Source: Cyanoderma ruficeps
Taxonomy: Eukaryota > Chordata > Aves > Passeriformes > Timaliidae
Length of the DNA: 64,000 bases
NCBI GenBank assembly: GCA_008694505.1
Contig: VZDJ01000346.1
Location: 11,715,790 to 11,779,789, forward strand
Direction: 5' to 3'
Shown: positions 37,501 to 49,826 of the stretch, in pieces
Numbering within the stretch: position 1 is the stretch's first letter
Layout of the letters: each line of letters starts with the position of its first letter
The notes under the pieces: model-generated
What the model saw: the letters and a program-made list of their open reading frames with translations, nothing else
Database searches by the model: none
What the model was told of the DNA's origin: nothing
Program-made: the position numbers and the translations under genes

Positions 37501-40500
37501 GAAGAATGCACACTGTCACTCTTGCTCCTCTTATTCCCTGAATTGCTTTGCAAGTCCCACAGTTGAAATTTGCCAGAAAAAGTGCCTAATGCAAAGAGTC
37601 TGAAATTATGTGAAAACTGCTTGTAATAGCTGCACTTTAATACCTAAAACAGAATAGAGGAAACTGTGCACAAATATAGGCAGCCTGAATCATCAGCTGT
37701 TGGTGAAAAACTGTGTGCATCCAGCCAGGCAGAAAAAAATAGTGACTTCCACTCTAGTTCAACAAAGCCGTATGAGTTTTTAAAACCCATAGGCATGGGT
37801 TTAATTATTACAGTGTAATAATTAAATTATTTTACCTGAATTAAGAGAAAGGAAGCTTTGTGATTTTACGTTAACGGGGCGTACAAAGCTGAACTCACAA
37901 CAGTGTCCAGTTAGGCATCTGCAAGGCACAGGTGTCTGGATGGCCCATTTCCTGTGTGCTGCCTGGACTTTTTTGGGATGATGCAGTTCTCGGGTTATAT
38001 GTGGACATCACAGCTAAGAAGGGTAATAAGATAAGCCCCTTTTGGCTAAAAAAAGAACAGTGCTAAGCTTGAGGATGACGCACATGTAGGCTTTCCTTTG
38101 GACTTCCACCTGGAATAGCAAGAGTACAAAAAAACTCCCTTCCTCCTCAGCTAATGAGACCTAGGGGATTCCCATATTGGTCACCTCCTGTTTTAATCTG
38201 CTGAGAACAGCCTCCTAAAGCAGGCAGGTTTCTGACCTTCATTCAGTGATCTGTCAAAGTGTTTGGTAGGTAATATGTGATGTCTTTGCTCAATCCTGAT
38301 TTCAATTCTACTACTGTAATCCTAAAAATCAGACTACTAAACAGTGGAATGAATGTCCAGTTTCATTTTAGTAGCTCTTGAGCAAGCAGCACTGTTATTA
38401 TTGATATAATTGCATATAAAGTTGAACCTAATAATAAAACCCAAGATACTACTTAACCTTTTTGATGATTTTCATATTAATAATGACTTGCAAAAAAAGT
38501 TGGGACATTAAGAAGCAACTAGATATATGTTTCTTAGGAAAAAGAATAGGAAAAATTTTAAAACAAATTTTAAGTTTTAATTAGAAAAAGATTAACTGTA
38601 TAATTAGCTTTATTACAAAGGCATAACTAGGTCCCATTTTCTTCTTCTGTATTGTAGTTGAAATGTGCCAAGCGAGCATTTATAAATCATAAAGCTCTGT
38701 GAATGGAGACTTGAATACAGGCAACACATGTTCCATTTCTGTCTTACTGATCTTGAGGTACTATCAACACTCACAAATAGACAATTGCAAATCCATCTTA
38801 AAATTGAAGTACTTGCTATTTTCATGGCATTTTCTCATGAGGCTTCTCTATCTGAGATCTGTCTTTTCAATTACCATTTGCTGTCATTCAGCACTTTATG
38901 CACTTTAATATTATAATGCAATTAGCTCTGAATCCAACCAGGTTTATTTCAGTCCCTTTTCTGTTTCCATGCTGTTTTCAGTCCCAAGAAATTTTTAAGG
39001 AATGTTCTCAAACAACTTGACTGGTAAAAGTTCAGAAAGTAATAGTAACAGTTCATGATTTCAAGGTTCTCTGAAAAACCAAATAATTAGGTTGTTTCTC
39101 TTGTGATTTTTTAGTTGAATTACAACTTCATAAGATAGAATCTAGGGCTTCAACAGAACTTAATTGTCATGGCATAAATTATCTTCAAATAAGAAAACTC
39201 TAGTATTGGTAGCATTTGTAGCATTTTAGAGGTGAAAGCAAAACATAGTGACTTAAGAGTATATGTGGTGCATGTGGCTCCTGTCTTATGCCTGTATGTA
39301 TAATTGGCCAGAAAACAAAAGAAATATCACAAGAAAAGGTTCATATAATAGGCTACTCTGTTTCAGTGTTAAGATCAAAGCAGTTTAATGTCTGTGCTGA
39401 TATTTTTTTGCTGTTCTAAATCTTGGGTCTTAGCTGCTCTTAATAGAATTAAATTCAGTCATTGCTAGACATGATTTTCTGCAGTGCTAAATTCTTACTA
39501 ATTTTTAAAAGTTAAAAAATACTTGGGCCTTTACTGAAGCCAGTAAGAGCTGTGTGTGGTGATAAGGTTGAAATCAGACAGAAAGTTCCATGCCAGGACA
39601 CAATATACACAAGGCATTATCTCTCCAGACTCTGTCATTTAATTCTGCATAGCTAAATTTGGACTTTGTTCTTGAATTTTCCAGTGAGGGTGTCTATCTT
39701 TCTATCCATGGATGACCAAAACTTCTTGACATACTACCTTATTTTCTTGAATTCAGCCCTCACAAATACTGTGTCTTTATTTTTCAGGTTAAGTTCGAGA
39801 ATGGCATCCTTTTTTTTCATGTTTTGTAAGGGGCAGTAGGGGTAATTCAATTCAACCCTTTAAATTCTTTTTTGTTTGTATACATGTTATAGGAAAACTA
39901 AAAGAGTCATTGCTACGTGTTTGGTCACAAAACTAGGTGTTAGAAGCACGCTAACAAATGGAGCATTCTTTCTGATGAGATATTTTACAGTGATCCTTTT
40001 GGAATTGATATAACCGGCTTTTAAATTTCTTTGGTTGAGGTGTTAAATTTCCTGAGTATCTAAAGGTGAATCTTATGCCTCCTACTTTTGAAAATGCTGT
40101 AGTTTTTACTCAATTACTTCCTTGTCATTGTGATTCATATATTTTCTACAATATCTCTCGTTTGACAAAGTAAACCTGTGTGCTGTTTCATTACTGCACT
40201 GGTGAATTTTAATTTGTTTTATATTTCAATTTCTTCTTGAGAGTGACTTTATGACCTCATTTTTATGAGTCAAGAAGCTCCCTGCTGTGAAATCAGTCTG
40301 CTTTTTCTATTTGAGTGAAGCAAATTTCTATGTACAGGATAAGCACTGAACTGATTTTACAGGTTTTTGTTAGGAAGTTTGATAGGATTTTTTTGATCCA
40401 GCTCTAGCCTTGTCATACCACATTTCCTCGGAATTTCTATAGTCTGTTTTTTAGTGAATGGCCTGATGCTAATATCTTGAGTCATTCATCATATGTGTCC

Positions 40501-43500
40501 TTTCAAGTGCTTAGGATAAAGACTCTTTTAGTGATGTATTTAGGGTGGTTAGTGCAACCCAAAGTGTTCTATTCATCTCTGTGCTTCTTCCTCTGTTCAG
40601 AATGGAGTGGGTATAATTTTGGCAGCAAGATTTCATGCTACGTGTTGCTCATTAAGTTGAAAACTCCATCTGGAGAAGTTATTAATCCAAACTGTTATTC
40701 TGGTGCAGCTTGTTAGGAAGTTATTTGTTTCAGACCTGGACTGCTTTGACCACTGGTAGGTTAAATGAAGTGTGACTCCTTTGGAAATTTTTTTTAGTAT
40801 ATTTAGGTGTGTACATACAATTTCAGACTGTTTCATGTCCTATTTGATCTAAGTTGTCTTGAGTATGTCTGTGACTTTGACTGTCTCTCTCTCAAACATG
40901 TTAATTTTCATGCAGATTCATCTATTTTATTAATTTTTTTATTTCACAAAGTCAAAAATAAAATTGCTTTTACCTAGATTTCTTGCAAATTCTTTAGGTT
41001 CTATTGCATATAGTACTTGGAAATTATAGTTCAATTTGAATGGGAAGGTTTAGTTTTTTTAATTGCATTTTAGCCATTAAATGAAGTGTTGTGTCAAGTA
41101 TTGTGTGAAGTATTGTCTCTTCCATATTGAAAGTTGGTAATTTAGAGTCAGCCTTTTCTGAGCAATATTTTACATTATCTAAAATTCCTATCATATAGCA
41201 GAGGATCACCGTGAAGTATTCGTGGAGGGAATAGTTTCTTCGGCTGTTGCTAGATTGGTCTTGAGATCTTGCTTCTAATTAACAAAAAGAAGCCCAGCGG
41301 CATCCTTTCGTATCAGGAAGAAAACTAGGGAAAAATGTAGCATTGAGATAAGACAAAAAGAAAAAAAGTTCTTCAGCAGCATCTTGGAGACAGTCTCATG
41401 AGTTGCAGTTTTTCATTTTAGATTTAATTTTCCTTTGTAAACTGCCTAGAAAAAAAAATAAGACTATTTTTGCAGAAAGAATGATCTCTTCTAATCTTTA
41501 CCTACATTTGGCTGCTGCAAAATACAATAGTTAGGTCATAGACATACAGCAGCAAATAAAAATGTAATAGTTTAAAGATAAGCCTAATCACAGGCAAAAT
41601 CTGATACTCAGTAGACTTTGTGAGTGACTTGCCCTCTTTCCTCACAGTCTCATGGGAGTGTGTTCCTTCTGTACAATCTTTCTATTTTCCAGATTTTGCC
41701 CACCCCTCCTTGGGAAACTGTAATTTCTTGCAGGGATGCCTGCTCGGAGGCTCCTCTGGGAGAAGGTGTGGACCCAGAGCATGTTTCTGCCACCATCACT
41801 TGCCATCTGGGCTGCTTTATTCACCTGTAGTTTGTTTTCTTAAACATATGTACTGATATTTGTTCATTTCTATTTTTTCTCCTGTGTGTTTTTGTGTATT
41901 CACAAACCAGTGTGTCTTGAACAGTGGTGATTTGCATTCTCGAACCCAGCAGTAGACTGAGGGCTTAGAGCAATGGATATTTAGTGTATTAAAAGGCAGG
42001 ATATGTAAACCAACATTTTTCCAAAGTTCTGTGTATGTGTAATATTGAGTCTTTAATTTCTATCTTATTCTGCATCCTTAATTTAATCTTAGTGAAAGGA
42101 AGGGTGTCAGTTCTAAAAAACTACATTTACAGCTGTGAAAAACAGCATTCACTGCAAAATGAGATTTTTGATGGAAGCAAATATGCTTCCAAACAGTAGT
42201 TCTGCTTCTCAAAAAGGTTGGCCTACCGTAATGCCCTGGGGTGACAGACAGGGCAATCCAGGCAATCTGCTTGTCTCACTGCAATTTGCTACATATACTT
42301 AGTCCTGAATGACTTGAAATTAAAATCTCCATAAACCTTCATAAGTGGGGTGTGTGCCCCACTAGATTTTTGCATTTAAGCATGGTGGTTCTGTTCATTC
42401 ATTGCTGGCCAGAGTTTTTTAATTCTGGTTTGCCTACATACATGTGCTGAAGGCCTAAATTATTAATAAAACATATTAACTATTTTTTCAACCTTCAGAA
42501 ATCCATTTAGGCAGCAGATGAGATTACAGTTCTTGTACCAGGATAGATGAGTTGTGATTCCTATATAGCTTTTTGGAAATATTGTACACATTCTACTGTA
42601 AATTCAGGAAACAGGCAGCTCTTAGTGAAGTTTACAGTGTCGAAAACAGAGTCATTTGTATTCTTTGGGCTGTGTTCTTTAGCTATGTCGGGATGATAAA
42701 CAGAAACTCCATGTTAATCTGACTTAGTAAGGAGCTTTCAGGATGCAAGTTAGCAGATTTGTAATCTGACTGTTTGTAAACAAATGCAGTTGTTGACCTT
42801 GCTCGTTCTGGATGTGCTTCATCACTGTAGCTTCAGAAAAGCATAATGCATTTTCCCCATTACCTAAATTGCACAAATAAAAATGGAAGCCAGAGCTTTC
42901 TGCCATGTATTTCTCAAATAACTGCATTATCCCATAGTTGAGAGCCTAGTGTTGTTTTCATGTTCTTATGCAATGCTTTTAATCCTCAGTGATCAGCATC
43001 CTTTAAGAATTACTGTCCAGTTTTCCCCTCCCATTATTTTTATGGGCTCACAGTACACATACACTTGTGCTGCCTACAAACCATTGTGTGAAATAAATTG
43101 ACTAATAACAAGCTGTATGTAAGTGTTCTGCTGCTGGGCCTGTTGTCTTTTTCTATTACTTTTTTAATTCTTGTTTTTGTTATGCAAAATTAATCATGCT
43201 TGTCATTTAGCTGGCTAAAAAAGGGTGAACACCAAAGTCTTAAATTCTACCTCTTTAAAGTGCTGAGTGTTAATTGTGCTTCTCAGTAGAAACTGTCTTG
43301 AGAGGCAATACAACTATATTATAATTGCATGAAAGCAAAACATCTGCAAGACTGAAAGAACATCAAGTAGGTTTGTTTTCTAAAAAGATACTTGAAAAGG
43401 AATTAAAATTATTAAAAATATATTACTGCTGTGACATGTGAAACAGTAATGCAGTGGCTTGTATCTTCAATTTCTTACACAGAAAGCAGAAGTTACTTAG

Positions 43501-44889
43501 TGGGAATCTCAGAGACATCTCATCCTTGGAAGTTTGCTTGCCTACTTTTTTCTTTCTAAGATTAAACCAACCAAAGCAGTGTCAGTATTGGGCAACACTA
43601 TGCCAATTTTATCAGTAAAATAGGACCAGATTTCACAAAGACTATGTATTTTTGCATTTTCCTCAGCCCAGTTTAGGCCCTGTCAATCATATCTATTCTT
43701 GTGCCAGTGGTGCTTTAGTTTGGCAGTGGGGTGATGGTGTTCCTGCTGCCTTTTGTATGGGAAATTAAGTCCCTGGATAGCTTTTCATACGGTAAGCCCG
43801 TTCAGAGTATCAGCACTGCATCCATGAATCCTAGCTGCAGAGTGAATGTAGTGGTGACTATGAATCTAACTACTGCTCTGTAGCAACTCATTTTCCTTTT
43901 ACATGACCTTTCTACCTCATGATTTAAAAACGTCAAATCCAGAAACAAGTAGCTAGAATTATTCAGAAGTGCTGGCTGCAGCCAATTCCCCCTACTAACA
44001 GAGAAATAATCCATTTTCTCTTGCTTCTTTTTTTAAACCAAAAGTATACCTGAAGCTAACCAAAGAGCACATGGCTAAGTAATATCTTTATCGGAAGAAC
44101 TTTTAATTGATTTTATATTAATTGATTTGTCAAGTCTCCCAAAGTTTTTCAGGAGCTGCTGTATTTCTTTACGCTTAGTGGACTCGTGCATCTTCCCAAA
44201 GTAAAAGAGTATTCTGGAGGATATGGTGCCACTGTGAAGGTGGCATGCAGCACATTGTGTCCTGGCACTCTGTGTCTTGCAATCAGTGGACAGATACTCT
44301 GTAAAGCATAATTGAGTAACTCTATAGCAGACTGAAGCATCTGCCGCACCTGCTCGCTGTCTTGGCCTCATGCCTCCTGCATCCCTGATATCAGTGTCGC
44401 CTTGCATCACTAGAAAAGCTGACAGGCTTCTGGAAGGTATTTTGGATCTTGCCTTCAGGTGTTTTAGTCCTTCACTGAATCTGTCGTTACTCAGTGTGGT
44501 AGAATGCCAACTGCTGCCATTTTAATTCACACTAAATAACATCCGAGTTTATTGAGGTGAGTGGAACTACTTGATGAGGAGTAAATCTGTAAACAGAGTT
44601 TCAAAATCTGATTCAAGGAAGTCTGGAAGAGGCTTACTGAGAAACAGGAAAGCAAAGCACTACCTTTTTCACTCGCATTCATGTGTGTGCACAAATACCC
44701 ATGTGCACAGCGTCTTTCTAGTGTCTATAATGGAATATTTAGAGTCAGTTACAATTTGGCTTAACGTCCTCTACTGTGGCCCAATATGCAGAGAAAGATT
44801 TTGGATCTGAATTACCCATTTTTCTGCATAAAATTATTGGCTGTAAACCATTTTTGTTTTCTTTTTCCTCAGCTAATTCTGATGACTGT
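34583..44889. other. Probable intronic DNA, no exon recognised
   Basis: About 10 kb of AT-rich sequence. No splice-bounded ORF with coding character was seen. Small ORFs such as plus 41620-41856 and minus 44075-44410 have no family resemblance. Confidence 0.5.
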
Positions 44890-45122
44890 AACAGATTTCA
44901 ATGGCTTTAAACTGAAAAAAAGTAGATTAGATAAAGAAGGAATTATCTTCTGTGAGGATGGTAAGGCATTAGAAGAGTTTGCCCAGAGAAGCAGTGGATG
45001 CCCTGTGGCTGGAAGTGTTCAAGGTCAAGTTAGACAGGGCTTTGTTGCTGCCCATGGCAGGGAGATTGGAATTAGATGGTCTGTTAAAGCCCTTTCCAGC
45101 ACAAACTGTTCTATGACTCTGT
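44890..45122 (+). mobile_element. CR1 LINE 3' end, plus strand, diverged
   Basis: Sense CR1 phrases include 'ggctttaaactgaaaaaaag' near 44903, 'gagtttgcccagagaagcag' near 44976, 'tggatgccctgtggctgg' near 44995, 'gggctttgttgctgcccatgg' near 45038, and the tail 'ctgttctatgactctgtga' at about 45105-45123. It explains the 112-codon ORF starting at 44786, which runs into it by chance. Confidence 0.92.
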
Positions 45123-46864
45123 GACTTCAGCTTCTTCAGCCATTTTAAGTAAGTAAAATATATTCAATGACAGGGATAATTGATCTGCAGATCATATAAG
45201 GAGCTATGAACTAGTTTGTAGTATGTTAAACACCCAAGTGTTTGCTGCTTATATTAAGTTTCTGTTTTGGAAAAACAAAATGTCATAAATGGCAGAGTTA
45301 AGAAAAGGGCTGCAGAAGAGAGGTAAGCAAGCAATGACCAAATAAAAACTGCATAATGGAAGGAAACTTATTTTGGTTCCCTGAACATGATACAGAATGA
45401 AAAATGTTTACCAGTGTTCATGACTAAAAAGAGAACCAGGTCATTCTGCCTTTCTTCCCTTCCGCTGCCACTGTAAACACTCACTCCTAACAGACCCTCT
45501 CAAACAGTTTTGTGTTTTTAGGCATTATCTTGCACGTCATCATGCTACTACATGCTGCCTTCCCTACTGAGAAACTATTACAGCACGCTGGACAATAAAG
45601 GCTGCCTGCTGTGATGAACGCTGGCTACCCAAGGGCAATGACATCCCTCCTGACTTCCCTTCTGAGCTGCTGACTGTGCCTCCCAGCAGACCTATATGAA
45701 AGATCCTAAGAATAAACTGATCCTCAGTTTTGTTATTTATTCTTAGCTGGTGAAATAAATTTAAAGAATCTTTAAAAAAGGGAAAGTGTTACAGTTTATT
45801 GTTGTGTACAAAGTAACCAACTAACAAAATTCATTTTGTTAACAGGCAGAAAGAACTGCAAGTTAGCACAAATGGAGGAAAAATGGTTTTTAGTCATCTC
45901 TATACAGCTTGGTGACTTTATTTTTAATTTTTATTTTTTTCTCAAGGCTTCAAAAAAATGTATTTCAACATCTGACTTATTATGGTTGTTCCAAGCTGCT
46001 CATAAATAAAGCTGATCAAGATTTATTGATCAGATTTTGATTTCGCCTCTCAGACAAAATAAACCCAAGAATGCCGCATTTATATGCTTGTAGGAAGACT
46101 TTTCACGTATTTAGATATTGCAGCAGTAGTTTTATCAGTTTTTGATGAATTTGGAATTTCAAAGTATTTCTAAGAGTCAATGTCTTTCTGGTTTTGTTGT
46201 CCGATGCTTGATTTTTTTTCCATTTTACATTTAACTTTTGGTTTGATTGGTGTCTTAAAAAGTTTGTGACACAAACTGTAACATTCTGATTATAAAGATT
46301 TGGAAAAATCCTTTAGCTTTTGTTACATTATTTAGTTTTCAAATGCTGTTTTTAATTTTTTGTCTTGGAAAAAGAACACTGCTATGACACTGTCTCTCTC
46401 AACAGAAGGAGGATGTCTATTGAGGGTAAAAAAAATCTTAGGGTCAATTCAGTTTTCCAACATTTTCCTGATCTTCAGTGATGATATGCAAAGTTTTTGT
46501 TACAGCAAAGCAACACTAGGCTTTTGCCTGTTTCTGTCTAACAAGGTGTTGCTAATTTTTTCAGAACCTACTATGCAACAGACATATTTGATTCCTCAGG
46601 GTGCAAAGGTGACCAGAATGATCAATTTATTGCTTGTGTCTTTCTCTCAAAATCTGTAGTCGTCTGACTTTGTTGAAGCTGTAGACTCTTACAGGGTAGT
46701 AACATGGACATGCAGGCTGTTGTCCAAACAGAACATTCCAATGTCTAGAACCTGGAAAAAGCAGCACTTTCCAAAGATTCTTGAACAGTTGTGATAAATT
46801 TTGAATTAGAATAACGTGCCAGGAAATAGATGCAAGAACAGTTTCACTTGCACACACTGAGTGA
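45123..46864. other. Non-coding DNA, nothing firmly recognised
   Basis: A moderately GC-rich patch at about 45450-45700 ends near an AATAAA (45711) and could be an unrecognised LTR or SINE fragment. I cannot support a family. Confidence 0.4.
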
Positions 46865-46979
46865 TAGGCTGTTAAGTGTTCTGCTAAGCCATGTGTTAGA
46901 TTCAACAAGTAAAAAAGACATTTGCCTAGTACTTTCTTGGAGATTTTATTCTTACAAAATAAAGTTTCTGAGTCTCCAG
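46865..46979 (+). repeat. 115-bp direct repeat, copy A
   Basis: This segment is repeated without gaps at 48061-48175 with about 9 mismatches by hand count (roughly 92% identity). It contains AATAAA at 46958-46963 and ends AGTCTCCAG. Similarity does not visibly extend outside the 115 bp. The poly(A) signal near the right end suggests the 3' part of a retroelement or LTR, but I do not recognise the family. Orientation is inferred from AATAAA. Confidence 0.85.
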
Positions 46980-48060
46980 TTTTTTAATTAGTTGTGCCAG
47001 GATTTGCAGACTGCCTGCAGGTTGTCTGGTTTCTGGCTTGCTGTAGGCTATGGCATCTCTACAACTGGGATTTCCTGGGCTCAGCTCCCAGTGTGGCATT
47101 TTTGCACTTTTTGAGGAGATACTCTCAATATAGTCTTTTGAAGCTATTCTAACAACTGAATGTGACACACTCCCAGAGATTTTACCCCAAAATCGTTAAC
47201 TTGATCTGTATTTTTAATCAGCTGCAATCAGTTTCCCCTATTAGCCCAAGTGCTTTTTCTGGTTGCAAATCCTGTGATACCTACACTACCCTTGACAAGG
47301 ATTATTTTCAGTTGTTCTAGTAGCTGTCTTTTAGAGTCCCAGCGATGTGCCAGGGCCAACAGATAAGACAGTCGTACCTCTTGTGATACCATCTCCCTAA
47401 AAACATCCTAGAAACAAAGGTTGTAGATCCTATATTTGAAGGTAGTTTGGCTGTCTGGGACCTGGTCTTCGTTATAGTTAGCTGATATCGGAGCAGCCCT
47501 CTCTCCAAACCTGTGGAACAGCCATCTGTGTTTGGCACACCTGGAACCCAGAGGGGCTGATGTCTGAGCTACTGTGCAGATGGGGAATTCATGAGCACTT
47601 GAGAAAATGTAACCCTGAGACTGATGTCTCCCACAAAAGTTGTAACTTGATAGACCGGATTAAGATGTCTCTTAGTGTATTCATTCCAGGTATTTTGAGA
47701 GAAATGATTGCTTTTACATGGATTAGAGCTAAGAAAGAGCTTTCCATAGAAAAACATGAAATAAAATTGGTGAAAACTAAGGCTTATGGTTTCTTCTCCT
47801 GAAAGTCTGCATTTCCATGTTGATAATGTACTCCTCTGTCACAGCAAAGATTTTGAGAGTTACATTGAAGATAAGCATGTAGTAATCTAGTTTTCCTATT
47901 TTGTTTTCATCTTACATAGAAGTCCACCAGTGACTTCTGGAAAACCCAACTCCAATAGAATAACAATAGTATAAAGAAGGGGAAAAAAGGCAGTTCATTC
48001 TTGTGACACAGGACAAATGCAGTACTCACAGCTGGTATTGTAACTTGGGACTGTGATTTA
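46980..48060. other. Unassigned 1.08 kb between the 115-bp direct repeats
   Basis: No recognisable retroviral or other gene. Short ORFs on both strands (minus 46926-47168, minus 47317-47538, plus 47560-47802) are unrelated to families I know. If the flanking repeats are LTR ends, this would be decayed internal sequence or ordinary host DNA. Confidence 0.4.
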
Positions 48061-48175
48061 TAGGCTGTTAAATGTTCTGCTAAGCCATGTGTTTGATTTG
48101 ACAAGTAAAAAAGACATTTGCTGAGTACTTTCTTGGAAATTTTATTCTTACAAAATAAAGTTCCTGCGTCTCCAG
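48061..48175 (+). repeat. 115-bp direct repeat, copy B
   Basis: Partner of 46865-46979, offset exactly 1196 bp with no indels. AATAAA at 48154-48159. Confidence 0.85.
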
Positions 48176-49138
48176 CAGATCACTGCACTTCCAGTACCAG
48201 TACATATTTTGTTTCTCTCTGCTGGTCCTGCATGCAACAGTTGGCATTCAGCTTTGAGCATCAGACATGGTCCTTTGCATCGCAAAGAAAAATCTTTGGT
48301 TGTGGAGAACCCTTCGTGGTTTCTACTGGACACCAAGATAATGACATGTACTGTAGAGGGGATTCTGCATGCTTGTAGTAGTGACCTACCCTCTTCATTT
48401 ATCCTGCATTACAGCTACCCAAGAGATGGTACCAAAACTTTCCAAACAGTTAAGAGAGCTGGGATTTTTTCATAGTGTTTTTTGTTTGTTTGTGGGTTTG
48501 TTCCCTTTCATTCAGACCATGTGTCTTGTACTCTTGACAAAAAGATCTTTTCCCTTGCAGAGACTGGGTGAAGTATTGTACCAATAGATGCCAAAAGACA
48601 TCTCTCCAACTCTTGTATTTAGTCTTGGAAGAGTATCAATTTCCTTGTCAAATTCTGACTAGTAAAATTAGGCACGTACAAAGCTCCTTCCCTGCTTTTT
48701 TTTAAATTCAGCAAATTATGAAGTATTAAAGTGAAAATAAAACTTCCTTCAACATCCTTGCCTTGATTAGGCTTTTTATAATTTGGTGGTGTTATAAACC
48801 TCTTGCAGAAATAGGAATGCCATCACTGGTGAATGGAGGAGCCTTCATTTAAACTGTAGAACGGGCACAAGCATTTGTATTAAGGATCTGTAATTCCCAT
48901 GTTTAGCCTTCTGCTGGGAGGAGTTCGATACCATGCAGAATTTTCTTGGAACATAGTTTCAAATGCCAAATTAAATATCTTATTTTTTATTAATAAACTA
49001 TTTGATGTGAGAAGCCTTATGGGCTGTTCCTTCCAACAGCCTGTGTGGTCTGAGAGATACTTTTCTGTACTTGAAGGGATCATATTACTACTCGGCTTTA
49101 ACACTTGTTGTCTGTTCTGCTACCTTCCTAGTCATAAA
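48176..49138. other. Non-coding DNA, nothing recognised
   Basis: No exon or repeat family seen. Confidence 0.45.
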
Positions 49139-49826
49139 TTTAACATGTCCAAATGCCAGATTTTGAATCTAGGACAAACTTTCACTGGGCCCAAGTATAA
49201 ATTCAGAGAGGAGTGACTGGAGAGCTGCCCTGCAGAAAGGAATCTGGGGGTGCTGGATCTGGGACAACGCGTGAGTGGGAGTCAGCAGTGTGCCCCAGCA
49301 GCCCAGAGGGCAAACTGCATCCTGGGGTACATCAAACACACCGTGACCAGCTGGGCTAAGGAGGGGATTATCCTGCTTTATTTGGGGTTGATGTGGCCTC
49401 ATCTTGAGCACTGAGCACAGTTCAGTACCCCACCATTTAAGAAGGATGTGCAGGTGCTTGAATGTGGCCAGAGGAGGACAACACACCTGGTGAAAAGGCT
49501 GGAAGTCACCATCCTGTCAGGAGTGGCTGAGGACTTTGGGGCTCATCTGTAGTGAGCAGATGAGACTGGAGGGAATGGCCTGAAGCTGTGTCAGGGGAGG
49601 ATTAGTTTGGATATTAGAAAAAGGTGGATGTCAAAGGGTGGTTGGGGACTGGAACAGCTCCCCAGGGAATGGTCACAGCACCAGTCTGACAGAGTTAAAG
49701 CAGAATTTTGATAATACTCTCAGGCACATGGTGTGACTCTTGGAGTGTCGTGTGCAGGTCCAGGAGTTAGACTCGATGATCCTTGTGGGTCCCTTCCAAC
49801 TGAACATATTCTGTGATTCTATGATC
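49139..49826 (+). mobile_element. CR1 LINE 3' region, plus strand, ~690 bp
   Basis: The longest uninterrupted CR1 tract here with its tail. Sense phrases include 'gaatctgggggtgctggatc' near 49240, 'agcagtgtgccccagcagcc' near 49284, 'gggactggaacagctcccca' near 49646, 'ggagttagactcgatgatcc' near 49761 and the tail 'attctgtgattctatgat' at about 49808-49825. It covers the end of decayed ORF2 and the 3' untranslated part. Confidence 0.95.

Noticed and set aside
41620..41856. 78-codon plus-strand ORF in a locally GC-richer patch with an internal CCAG acceptor-like site
   Set aside because: Two other overlapping frames are also open, and no donor matches a coding phase convincingly.
44786..45124. 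112-codon plus-strand ORF preceded by a CAG acceptor-like site
   Set aside because: Two thirds of it is the 3' non-coding region of a CR1 element.
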